Below are positions 53,366 through 61,473 of a stretch of DNA of 64,000 bases, in pieces. Under the pieces are notes generated by a model that ran no database searches, had not been told where the DNA came from, and saw nothing but the letters and a program-made list of their open reading frames with translations. The stretch comes from Acinetobacter gyllenbergii CIP 110306 = MTCC 11365. GTDB taxonomy: Bacteria > Pseudomonadota > Gammaproteobacteria > Pseudomonadales > Moraxellaceae. Each line of letters starts with the position of its first letter. Positions within the stretch are counted from its first letter, which is position 1. A program made the position numbers and the translations under genes. Location of the stretch: NCBI RefSeq assembly GCF_000413855.1, contig NZ_ATGG01000017.1, positions 147,707-211,706 of the forward strand, read 5' to 3'.

Positions 53366-53823
53366 AGCGCCATAGTACATACACCAGCCTTCTTTTCCGC
53401 CTTTATCTCATCGTCATTTTTATCATTTACTCAAATTCGCCTGAATTGAATTCCCGCTCTCAAGTCAATTCATCTATTTGTTTATTATTTAACATTCAGA
53501 AAAACAGCAATCACCCATCCATTTTTTTGCCTAAACCACCACTCAAACAGGCACGCATATTATTAATTTAAGCTTATAAATAAATTTAGCAGAGTCATTA
53601 CATCGAGGTGTCAATTCCTATAAGAAAATGCGCCACTAGATCAAGCACCGTGATTTATCAGATTTACTAAAATGCTACTAAATATAATACGTACATTGCT
53701 CCTTTCTAAAAATTCCACCTATATACAGAAGATCGATTTCTTCAAAATTTTTGTCAATTCAATTACTTCAATTGAATGTTTCAACTATAAACTTAAACTT
53801 ACAAATTTCTCTATTTCTCCCTC
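53366..53823. other. Intergenic region between zapA and the first 6S RNA gene
   Basis: About 460 bp of AT-rich DNA without a gene I can support. It ends with the promoter of the first 6S RNA copy. In E. coli the 6S gene follows zapA closely, so the spacing here is unusually long. Confidence 0.5.
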
Positions 53824-53851
53824 TTGAGATGACCTTCATTTTTACTATAAT
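53824..53851 (+). promoter_or_regulatory. Promoter of 6S RNA copy 1
   Basis: TTGAGA and TATAAT separated by 16 bp. The 6S transcript is expected to start 7 bp beyond the -10 box. Confidence 0.75.
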
Positions 53852-53857
53852 TAAATC

Positions 53858-54041
53858 ATCTCTGAGGTGTACGCCAGCTGGTCTGACTCCCCTGAGCCGT
53901 GAATTATTTCCGAATTGGAAAGCGTTTTTAAATATTGAGCGTGTATGCCTACCCTGAGTAGGAAACCCAGATGATATATAGCGCTTTCCACCTTGAACCT
54001 TAGTGTTCAAGGGTAAAGACATGCAGCGGCATTTTGGAGAC
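53858..54041 (+). ncRNA. ssrS: 6S RNA, copy 1
   Basis: A roughly 184-nt RNA that mimics an open promoter and binds sigma-70 RNA polymerase. It shares conserved blocks with E. coli 6S: ATCTCTGAGGTGTACGCC at the 5' end, CTGACTCCCCTGAGCCG, CCACCTTGAACC, GTTCAAGGGTAA and GCAGCGGCATTTTGGAGA at the 3' end. The 5' TCTCTGA and 3' TTTGGAGA ends pair as the closing stem. A terminal hairpin CCTAC-CCTGA-GTAGG sits in the middle. Genomic position after zapA supports the call. Ends are estimated. Confidence 0.88.
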
Positions 54042-54145
54042 CCATTTTATTTCAACAAATAATTGATCTCGCTTTAGATTTTATAATTCTATTAAACTTA
54101 ATTTTCTAATTGTTAGTAAAACATACAAATCTCAATACTTTCCTC

Positions 54146-54173
54146 TTGTGGTCGGTGTTGATTTAACTATAAT
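54146..54173 (+). promoter_or_regulatory. Promoter of 6S RNA copy 2
   Basis: TTGTGG and TATAAT separated by 16 bp, the same layout as in copy 1, so copy 2 appears independently transcribed. Confidence 0.72.
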
Positions 54174-54180
54174 AGAAAAC

Positions 54181-54357
54181 ATCTCTAGGGTGTTCGCCAG
54201 TACGTCTATTCCCCTGCCGATACTTAAATTTATGGATGTGTTCTGTGTATTTTGAGTGTATGCCTACCTCGAGTAGGAAACCCAGTAAGTATGCGTCACC
54301 TCCACCTTGAACTCATCGGGTTCAGGGTAACGACCATGCAGCGGCATCTCTGGAGTA
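54181..54357 (+). ncRNA. ssrS: 6S RNA, copy 2 (tandem, diverged)
   Basis: A roughly 177-nt RNA with the same conserved blocks: ATCTCTAGGGTGTTCGCCAG, TCCCCTGCCGATA, the hairpin CCTAC-CTCG-AGTAGG followed by AAACCCAG, CCACCTTGAAC, GGTTCAGGGTAACGA and GCAGCGGCATCTCTGGAG. The closing stem is 5' CTCTAG with 3' CTGGAG. A run of seven T residues follows at 54359-54365. It shares block order with copy 1, but the bubble strands differ considerably. Ends are estimated. Confidence 0.87.
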
Positions 54358-54365
54358 CTTTTTTT

Positions 54366-54651
54366 ACAATAAAAACAATATAGAAGTTGTTGTATTCAGA
54401 TCCCATAAGTTTTATATCATCAAATATTCCTCAACTCTTTAAAATCGTATAAGAATTTTATTATTATAGTTATTGAATCAAATTACTGTTCAAACATAAA
54501 CATCATTCTCCTAATCTATTAGGAATATTGACTTCAGCTTTATCTATAAACGATAAGGTCAGAGTAAAAAGCAATATGCTAGACTATACCTATATATTCT
54601 TTTGAATAAAATCTTTCGTAATTTATTAAAAACATATTTTGAGTACAACGA
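54366..54651. other. Intergenic region after the 6S genes
   Basis: About 285 bp, strongly AT-rich, leading to the J-domain-like gene. The E. coli neighbour ygfA is absent. No further element is identifiable. Confidence 0.4.
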
Positions 54652-56583
54652 ATGACAGCGTGGCAACGACTAGGTATTGAACCAACAGATAATCAGAGAG
54701 AAATTAAGAAAGCCTATGCAAAACAACTTAAACTAATCGATCAAGATACTCAACCTGAAGAATTTATTCGCCTTAGAGAGGCTTTAGAAACTGCACAGTT
54801 TGAAGCAGCATATGTATTCTATGAAGATGATGAAGTAAACGATATTTTTGAGCCTGATTTAGAGAAATATGCCTCTGAAAATAGTGAGGTCTCTCCTAAT
54901 GCGGATGAATTACAACTCGAAGAATCTTTAATAAATCTAGAACATCATATTTCAACACAGGATATAAATTTTGATATCCGGAATGAATTGCTTCAATTTC
55001 ATCACCAAATTCAAAACATTGCAGACCCAAATACCAGCATAACTTATAGCAATAAAGTACAAAATCTATTAAAGCAATATGATCTCGATGACTTTCTTTA
55101 TATCTTTTCTGATCATCAGCCTCAAACTAATATCTCGCTCGACCTCTATAATGACGAGACAATAACTTCTCAAACAGTTCAAGAAGTTCCCCTTGAGTCT
55201 GATCATAGCATCGTAGCCGAACCAATTTTCATAACCCTCAACGAAGTAACAGATTCACTTTGGAATAAAGATATTAGTGATTCAACTTTCGAAAAATTTA
55301 AATATCTACTGAATCAGCAATTTGATATCCCTCTTCATCAACAAATTCAAATTAAGGATCAGTTAATCGCGCCTTTAGCAGAAATAGACAGCAATAATTT
55401 ACAACCTGAATATTTTCGTTTTCTTGAACTCTGGCACGAAAGTTATCCTGACGATATCCATCAATATGATCAATCGTATTACTCCTCTCTTTTGCAAGAA
55501 AAGCTGAATGATTATTTGTCAAAACACTCGATCTTAAAGCAATTAAAACCTGAGCAATATCTTGCATTGCAAGCATTAACTGGAGAACAAAAGCTACAAC
55601 CTTTTAAAATGATTAATTTACAAAATCATCTCCATAAGATATATACAAATCACACAACAACCGAAATTTTAAATCAACTTCAAATTTCAAGTACTCAAAA
55701 CAACCCCAATTTTGTATTCTTAAAAAGCTTAAGTGAAATCAAAAAATTTAACCTTATTAATCTTATTTTTTCAATTGGCACATTTTATTTTGCATCGCTA
55801 CTACTTGAAATAACGCCCAAAGCAGGAATAGTTATATGTATTAGCTTGGTTACTATTGCCTTATTTATTTGTATTTTACAACCTATTCTTCATGCCAAAA
55901 TTCTAGGTCGTCCCGATCAAGAAGAAACACTCATACATTTAAGTAAAATTTGGTTTTTAAGTGGATTTATTCTTTGTATTGCAACACCTTGGTTTGCAGA
56001 AAGTCTACACCAGCTTTTAAGTTATACTTGGCTTGTATTCTCAGTCCTCCTAATTGGTGCATTAAAATTAAATGCAGCACCACATCACAATAACCTGTTA
56101 CAAAGTGCTGATTCTCAATTTGATCATTGGATTATAAATCTTGGTTTAATCGCGATTTGCATCGGCTTTTTCTTTGCAATCCTATCACTTGCAAAACCTG
56201 ATCATTCATGGTTAGCGGTTTACAGTCTCATTCCTATCAGTCTATTATTACTTCCCGACTCATTCCGCCCCTTATTTTCGATCTTTGGCTATAATAAAGA
56301 GAATGACAATTTAACAGAAAATCAAATCTATTTTAAAAGTATAATGATTATCTTGTTTAGACTTACTTGGATATTAGCTATTGGCTATTTCTTAATATCT
56401 GAGAATAATAAGCCCTTCATATATGCAAGTGGTCTTATTCTCACAAGTTTGCTTTTTGTTGGTATGAGTACAAAAAAAATCTCACAACTGATTCGGTATC
56501 TAGCTTTCACAGCCACATTTTTTACGATCATTATATTATTTATTGGATTAGATGCAGTTAAATATTTTTTAGCTAAAATTTAA
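54652..56583 (+). CDS. Membrane-anchored J-domain-like protein, probable HscC partner
   Basis: A 643-residue protein. The first about 50 residues (MTAWQRLGIEPTDNQREIKK, AYAKQLKLIDQ, FIRLREALETA) have the helix pattern of the divergent J-domains of E. coli DjlB/DjlC, but the canonical HPD tripeptide is not visible; LIDQDTQPEEF stands in its place. A long acidic, soluble middle (about 60-360) follows. The last about 280 residues contain roughly nine membrane helices. It is convergent with an HscC-type Hsp70 gene, as J-proteins cluster with hscC in E. coli. The client is unknown. Confidence 0.68.
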   Translation: MTAWQRLGIEPTDNQREIKKAYAKQLKLIDQDTQPEEFIRLREALETAQFEAAYVFYEDDEVNDIFEPDLEKYASENSEVSPNADELQLEESLINLEHHISTQDINFDIRNELLQFHHQIQNIADPNTSITYSNKVQNLLKQYDLDDFLYIFSDHQPQTNISLDLYNDETITSQTVQEVPLESDHSIVAEPIFITLNEVTDSLWNKDISDSTFEKFKYLLNQQFDIPLHQQIQIKDQLIAPLAEIDSNNLQPEYFRFLELWHESYPDDIHQYDQSYYSSLLQEKLNDYLSKHSILKQLKPEQYLALQALTGEQKLQPFKMINLQNHLHKIYTNHTTTEILNQLQISSTQNNPNFVFLKSLSEIKKFNLINLIFSIGTFYFASLLLEITPKAGIVICISLVTIALFICILQPILHAKILGRPDQEETLIHLSKIWFLSGFILCIATPWFAESLHQLLSYTWLVFSVLLIGALKLNAAPHHNNLLQSADSQFDHWIINLGLIAICIGFFFAILSLAKPDHSWLAVYSLIPISLLLLPDSFRPLFSIFGYNKENDNLTENQIYFKSIMIILFRLTWILAIGYFLISENNKPFIYASGLILTSLLFVGMSTKKISQLIRYLAFTATFFTIIILFIGLDAVKYFLAKI

Positions 56584-56610
56584 TTTAGATAAGCAACACA
56601 TATCTTTCAT

Positions 56611-56642
56611 GCCCCTTCTGATTTCCAAGAATCAAAAGGGGC
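56611..56642. terminator. Hairpin between convergent J-protein and hscC genes
   Basis: Stem GCCCCTTCTGATT with AATCAAAAGGGGC (one mismatch) and a 6-base loop. It lacks a long T-run on the plus strand but is placed to stop transcription from both genes. Confidence 0.6.
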
Positions 56643-56650
56643 TAAATGTT

Positions 56651-58351
56651 TTAATATTCTTCAAACAAGCTCAAATCTTCAACTTCATTTAAGAAAGCTT
56701 CAAAATATTGACGAGCCTCACGAATCTGCCTTTCCTCTTGCAAATTCAAGACATGGTTAAATTGCTGCGTTCGCTCTCCAATCTGTAAGCGAATATCCCC
56801 AGTATATTCACTAAATAAACGCTCTGCACGTAATAACAAACTCTTATTCATTAGATTATCACGTGGATGAATTTTTAATTCCTGTAACTGTACGCGGGCC
56901 TGTTCAATCTGCTCGGCACTCATCACACTTTGATGATTAACCACTACTTTTTGAAGTTTTTCCCCTGTAGCAGGCACCTCTACATCGACATCTAGAATCC
57001 CATTGGGATTATAAGAAAAACGGACATCTATCGACAATTGATCATCATTTGGTGGTAAAGGAACTTTTAACTCACCTAAAAACACGTTTTCTTTACACAG
57101 CCTGTGCTCACCCTGATAAATTCGAACCACAATTTCTCGTTGTCCCTTATGCATCGCAGTATACGTATTTACTTTACTGGCTGGGATTACTGTATTACGT
57201 TCTAAAACTGGTGAAAACTGATCATCGGCTCCTACAGCTAGCCCTAAGCTAAACGGACATACATCAGTCAATACAACTTCTTTGAGAGATAAATCCTTCG
57301 CTTTTAAACCTGCTTGAACACAGGCACCACGTACGATTGCTTCATCTGGTTGAATACTTGTTGAAGGAAAACGTCCAAATAGCTTTGTCACCATTTTACG
57401 CACAACAGGAATACGCGTAGCCCCTCCAACCATAATAATTTGGTCAACTTGTTGAGGTAAAATTCGCGCATCTCTTAAAGCTCGTTCTAATGGGCGACGT
57501 AAACGGAGTAATAAGGGCTCTGCCCAATGAGCAAATTCTTCTTGGGTAATTTCAAGTATTGCCTCTTGTTCTTTCCATTTGAAAGAAAACTGTGCTTTTG
57601 CTTCCTTGCTTAAAACATGCAAGCAATATTGGGCTTTAGCTCTTAGTGCAATTTCAATATCGAGTGGAATTGTATGTTCTGTAAAACCAAACACAGAAGC
57701 ATGTTGTTTCCAATATTGTTTCATTAGGAGTTGAACGAAATCATCTCCCCCTAAATAGTTATCTCCAGCACTTGCGCGAACCTCAATAATCCCATCAAAT
57801 AACTCAACGATTGAGACATCAAATGTCCCACCGCCTAAATCAAAAATAAGAAAACAGCTATCTTCCGTTTGCCCCAAACCATACGCTAAAGCAGCAGCTG
57901 TAGGTTCATTGATTAAACGACTTACTTTTAAGCCAGCAAGTTCAGCTGCCGAGATGGTTGCTTGACGCTGGATATCATTAAAGTAAGCAGGAACTGTAAT
58001 AACCGCCTCATCTACTTCACATTGTAATAATTGCTCAGCATCTTGCTTTAAAGACTTAAGAATTAAAGAAGATAATTCGACAGCGCTAAAACTTTGATGA
58101 CCTAGTTTCAATCGTTTAGATGTGCCCATTAAGCGCTTAAAACTGGTTAATACCTCTTGCCCACTTCCTCTAAGTTCTAATGCAGCCTGACCGATCAATA
58201 TTCGACCTTGCTCATCCATTGCAATCGCAGACGGTGTCAATTTCACCCCATAAGGGTTTTCGATTAATTTTGATTGACCATTTTCAAAAATACCAACAAG
58301 TGAATTACTTGTACCTAGATCTATTGCAATTAAAGGTTTAAATTCTGTCAT
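56651..58351 (-). CDS. hscC: Hsp70-family chaperone, HscC type
   Basis: An ATP-driven chaperone of 566 residues, shorter than DnaK. The ATPase domain shows [58 protein letters not shown] and [13 protein letters not shown]. The substrate domain begins [15 protein letters not shown], and the helical lid is truncated and lacks a DnaK-like acidic tail. These features and size match E. coli HscC (Hsc62). A J-domain-like gene lies convergently next to it. Confidence 0.9.
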   Translation of the reverse strand: MTEFKPLIAIDLGTSNSLVGIFENGQSKLIENPYGVKLTPSAIAMDEQGRILIGQAALELRGSGQEVLTSFKRLMGTSKRLKLGHQSFSAVELSSLILKSLKQDAEQLLQCEVDEAVITVPAYFNDIQRQATISAAELAGLKVSRLINEPTAAALAYGLGQTEDSCFLIFDLGGGTFDVSIVELFDGIIEVRASAGDNYLGGDDFVQLLMKQYWKQHASVFGFTEHTIPLDIEIALRAKAQYCLHVLSKEAKAQFSFKWKEQEAILEITQEEFAHWAEPLLLRLRRPLERALRDARILPQQVDQIIMVGGATRIPVVRKMVTKLFGRFPSTSIQPDEAIVRGACVQAGLKAKDLSLKEVVLTDVCPFSLGLAVGADDQFSPVLERNTVIPASKVNTYTAMHKGQREIVVRIYQGEHRLCKENVFLGELKVPLPPNDDQLSIDVRFSYNPNGILDVDVEVPATGEKLQKVVVNHQSVMSAEQIEQARVQLQELKIHPRDNLMNKSLLLRAERLFSEYTGDIRLQIGERTQQFNHVLNLQEERQIREARQYFEAFLNEVEDLSLFEEY

Positions 58352-58435
58352 TTTTTATCAATAGTTTAAAAATATTAAATTTTAGACAATATTTTAATTC
58401 ATATCTGAACAATTAGCGAGTTTTACAACAAATAG

Positions 58436-58462
58436 AAAAAATCCCCTAATACATTAGAGGAT
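58436..58462 (-). terminator. Terminator after the solute-binding-like gene
   Basis: On the minus strand ATCCTCTAAT / ATTAGGGGAT (one G-U pair) with a GT loop and six T residues, about 32 bp beyond the stop codon. Confidence 0.75.
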
Positions 58463-58493
58463 CATCGTATTTTAGCAGCACGTTATCTAAAAA

Positions 58494-59732
58494 TTATTCA
58501 TCTTTCAAAGCACATTCATAGTTGCTTGGGTCTTGTGAACAACGAACTTGTTTCAACAACTTCATCATATCTTTATCGTAAAAGCCTTCCTTAGTCATTT
58601 GAATGCGTGCTTCGCGCATCAATCGAACATAACCAGGCTTATCACTTTCGTTTAACTTCAACCAAAATTTGTCTGGAATTTTTGCTTCAATCTTGTCAAC
58701 AAATTCAAAAGCAGGATCTAACTGTTTTGAAATGACTTCTCGTGCGATAGAGCCCATCCCTGCTGGGAATTTATTACGATGCATAATCAGCGTCCCTGTC
58801 ACTTGAATGACAGGAAATTTAATAATACCACCAACGGCTTTTCCTGATTTATCAGTCATGCCTTTTTGCAATTCTAGCGGTTCAAATAAAATGGCTGGAC
58901 CTGCCATGATATCCACTTCTTTATTATTAAATTTACCACCCACTGTCACCAAATCAACTGACACAGGTTGTGCCCCCACATTTTGTACCAGTTTCTTTTG
59001 AGTTTCATCAAATTGGAACACCGCAACTTTCTTGCCTGCAGCTTTAGCCAAAGTATTTATATTACGATCCGTGACCATAATATAGGCTGCACCGAGGGGT
59101 ACAATCCCAACCACCTCATAATCTTTGTTTACCATCTTTTCATCAAACTTTGGATTGGCCAAAACTTGAATCACAGAACTTAGTTGTTTATAGGTCTGCA
59201 AGGCGCCAATTGCATCCACACTGCCCACGAACTTATTAAACTGTTTTGCGCGCAGATTGCTAATCCCTGCACCATCACAACGTTTACTACGGAAATCTTC
59301 GGTCAACACAGCTTCATTGGTATACACTTTCAGATTCACCAACGTGGACGCCTGTTTTTTCAATTTTGGATAATCAAAATCTAATTTAAATTGCAAATGT
59401 GAAGGACGTGTCACATTCATATTCACGCCAAATTGCTTGGCAACACGGACGATACTTGGAATTTCAGTAATATAACTGGTGGCCTGCTCAAAGGCTTCGC
59501 TATGTTCGCCATTCGGAGAGAACACACAGAGAGTGACTTGTTTTGGAATCTGTTGCCACGTTTTGGGATCATTCAATAATTGCTTAACTTTATTTTGTGA
59601 ATGAGGAGAGAGACTTAAATCCAGTTTACCTTCAGGCGCTGCATAGCTTGTATTCACCATACCCCATGATGAAGCTAGCACACAGGACAAAAGTACAGGT
59701 TTTAAAAACTGTGTGAATTTATTATTTTGCAT
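58494..59732 (-). CDS. Putative periplasmic solute-binding protein (DUF6091 type)
   Basis: An exported protein of about 412 residues. I start at MQNNKFTQFLKPVLLSCVLA, giving a signal peptide that ends TSYAA; GGA lies about 10 bp upstream. The body alternates like a TRAP or type-2 solute-binding fold: VTLCVFSPNGEHSEAFEQA, CDGAGISNLRAKQFNKFVGS, VPLGAAYIMVTDRNINTLA and DIMAGPAILFEPLELQKG. Proteins of this look are annotated in Acinetobacter as putative solute-binding or as AdeT-like; I would not infer antibiotic resistance from it. No transporter genes adjoin it. Confidence 0.75.
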   Translation of the reverse strand: MQNNKFTQFLKPVLLSCVLASSWGMVNTSYAAPEGKLDLSLSPHSQNKVKQLLNDPKTWQQIPKQVTLCVFSPNGEHSEAFEQATSYITEIPSIVRVAKQFGVNMNVTRPSHLQFKLDFDYPKLKKQASTLVNLKVYTNEAVLTEDFRSKRCDGAGISNLRAKQFNKFVGSVDAIGALQTYKQLSSVIQVLANPKFDEKMVNKDYEVVGIVPLGAAYIMVTDRNINTLAKAAGKKVAVFQFDETQKKLVQNVGAQPVSVDLVTVGGKFNNKEVDIMAGPAILFEPLELQKGMTDKSGKAVGGIIKFPVIQVTGTLIMHRNKFPAGMGSIAREVISKQLDPAFEFVDKIEAKIPDKFWLKLNESDKPGYVRLMREARIQMTKEGFYDKDMMKLLKQVRCSQDPSNYECALKDE

Positions 59733-59977
59733 TGTTTGATCCATCCTTAGCGAGAGCGAGCTATTTCCCAATAGTCTTTATTCAATGTAAGAATAACGCA
59801 TAGAAATAGAATTGACTGATTTTATTTGGATGGTGTCAATTCGGTCAAAGTTAGAACCATTACTCATTTTATAAAAATGAATAGCCCCATAAGATACAAA
59901 CATATATTTGCAACAAGCATTTGAATAATCTATATTTTTAATACTCTTTAATCATTTAAATGCTTGTTATTCTGCTC

Positions 59978-60181
59978 TTAAATAAATGACCAAATCACGT
60001 TTTCATCTTGTCGCTTTAATAGAAAACTGGTTTGATGATCATCCTCAACCACAATATGCTGATTCGAAATCATTTTTACTTTTAGTAAGGTGTCATTTTG
60101 ATAAACCAAATCATTTTTGCCTTCTTTGGTTAAGACTAGCATCTGATCAAGTACAATCAATTTTTTTGATTCCAACATCAT
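59978..60181 (-). CDS. Small hypothetical protein
   Basis: A 67-residue protein (MMLESKKLIVLDQMLVLTKE at the start, ending QDENVIWSFI) that looks like a compact beta-rich domain. GAGGG lies 4-5 bp before the chosen ATG. There is no signal peptide or membrane segment. It stands alone with about 245 bp before the next gene on its downstream side. I recognise no family. Confidence 0.5.
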   Translation of the reverse strand: MMLESKKLIVLDQMLVLTKEGKNDLVYQNDTLLKVKMISNQHIVVEDDHQTSFLLKRQDENVIWSFI

Positions 60182-60205
60182 TTTACCCTCTAAAATGGTT
60201 TGCAA

Positions 60206-60575
60206 ATACTGAGTATTTCTATCAAGCTGATAAGTTCAACTCATCCTAAATAGCAGCTCAATACATACGATTCATACGTAAAAAAATACTCACTTTAATT
60301 ATTTAAATACATGAAACTGACATCTGTGCATGTTATCTCACAAGATGCATATTAGATTATTTTTTAAACAATATGCTGTTTTTTTGTCAGACAGTTCTCA
60401 TAAAAACTCTTTAACGCAAGATCGATTTAAAAAGCTAAATCTATAAATAAAAATAAATAATATTAAATACTTAACTAACTTTATACTTTCATTGTCTCGC
60501 TAGCGTTAAATTAGAAATATTGACCAATCATAAAAAGAAATCATACTTATTTGAAAAATAATAAATTTTATTCAA
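60206..60575. other. Non-coding AT-rich region
   Basis: About 370 bp with no supportable gene. It separates the small orphan gene (and its promoter) from the tpgA terminator. No repeat or RNA structure stood out. Confidence 0.45.
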
Positions 60576-60607
60576 AAAAAATGGCTACGTTAAAGTAGCC
60601 ATTTTTT
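60576..60607. terminator. Terminator of the adhesin-tpgA operon
   Basis: Perfect 13-bp stem (arm AAAAAATGGCTAC) with a GTTAAA loop and T-runs on both sides, 10 bp beyond the tpgA stop. Confidence 0.92.
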
Positions 60608-60617
60608 AGATTGTGTA

Positions 60618-61409
60618 TTACCAACTGACATTCACGCGTCTATTTGGGGCAAAACAACCAACTAACTGGCGGTTTGCTTTATGCCCTGCACATTGTTGAT
60701 ATAAATCAGTTTGGCTATTGGCCTGAATTTGGATGCGATTTGCATCAACACCCTCATTCACCAACAACTTGGCAACGGTATTGGCACGCTGCGCTGACAA
60801 TTGATGGTTATATGCAAACTTACCTAAAGGATCTGCAAAACCTGCAACAATCACTGGGCTATTCGATGGCGCTTGTTTAATCCGTTGCGCAATTGCAGCA
60901 ACTGAACTTGAACCTTGTTCAATTGCATTGGCATTCGATCGATCAAATGCAAAAAATACACTTGATGATCGCAACGTATTTAGATTGGCATCAGCTGGAA
61001 CTTGATTATTTGCCCCCCAAGCCATTAAACCTTCACATGCCTCACCTTTCCAAGATAAACGTTCAGAAAGCGTATCCTTATTAAAGTCGATGCGTAACTG
61101 GCAACGTAAATAATCCTGACTATTCGGCTGACGGACATCTAATACATAGTTCCAAGTTTTAACAAAGAATAAACCTTCACTAAATTGAGGATTTCCCAAG
61201 ATATGTCGAATTTGGTCTTTGGTTAAGCCAGTACCTAGGCGAGCAACATTGTCGTATTCATAACGCTGCACTTGTTTTAAATAGCTTTTTTCAACAGCTG
61301 GAAATTTGACTTCCTCTTGTTGAACCACGACCTCATCATCTGCCGCTATAGCCATCATTGCACTACTAGAAGCGATCCCGATAACCAATGCTTTTATCAT
61401 GTTTTTCAT
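60618..61409 (-). CDS. tpgA: TpgA-like protein: BamE-like plus OmpA C-terminal (peptidoglycan-binding) domains
   Basis: A 263-residue exported protein. The signal peptide ends at about MAIAA. Residues about 40-130 ([41 protein letters not shown]) resemble the SmpA/OmlA (BamE) fold. The C-terminal OmpA-like domain has [46 protein letters not shown] and RRVNVSW, the peptidoglycan-binding pattern. It lies directly after a trimeric autotransporter gene. That is the arrangement of AtaA-TpgA in Acinetobacter sp. Tol 5, where TpgA holds the adhesin to peptidoglycan. Confidence 0.85.
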   Translation of the reverse strand: MKNMIKALVIGIASSSAMMAIAADDEVVVQQEEVKFPAVEKSYLKQVQRYEYDNVARLGTGLTKDQIRHILGNPQFSEGLFFVKTWNYVLDVRQPNSQDYLRCQLRIDFNKDTLSERLSWKGEACEGLMAWGANNQVPADANLNTLRSSSVFFAFDRSNANAIEQGSSSVAAIAQRIKQAPSNSPVIVAGFADPLGKFAYNHQLSAQRANTVAKLLVNEGVDANRIQIQANSQTDLYQQCAGHKANRQLVGCFAPNRRVNVSW

Positions 61410-61437
61410 ATTTTACTCTCTTTATCGATTGGAGATG

Positions 61438-61459
61438 AGGAGAGCCTACGGGCTCTCCT
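61438..61459 (-). promoter_or_regulatory. Intercistronic hairpin between adhesin and tpgA
   Basis: Perfect 9-bp GC-rich stem AGGAGAGCC / GGCTCTCCT with a 4-base loop and no T-run, in the 64-bp gap. It may stabilise the adhesin 3' end or reduce read-through into tpgA. Confidence 0.6.
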
Positions 61460-61473
61460 GCATAACGAGTCCC

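Noticed and set aside
53858..54357. Reading the two tandem RNA units as phage-type C4 antisense RNAs
   Set aside because: The GGGTGTTCGCCAG motif suggested C4 at first, but the full set of conserved 6S blocks, the closing-stem pairing and the position after zapA fit 6S RNA much better.
58494..59732. Calling this an aminoglycoside efflux pump (AdeT)
   Set aside because: The protein is a soluble exported binding-protein-like fold with no RND membrane helices, so a pump function is not supported by sequence.
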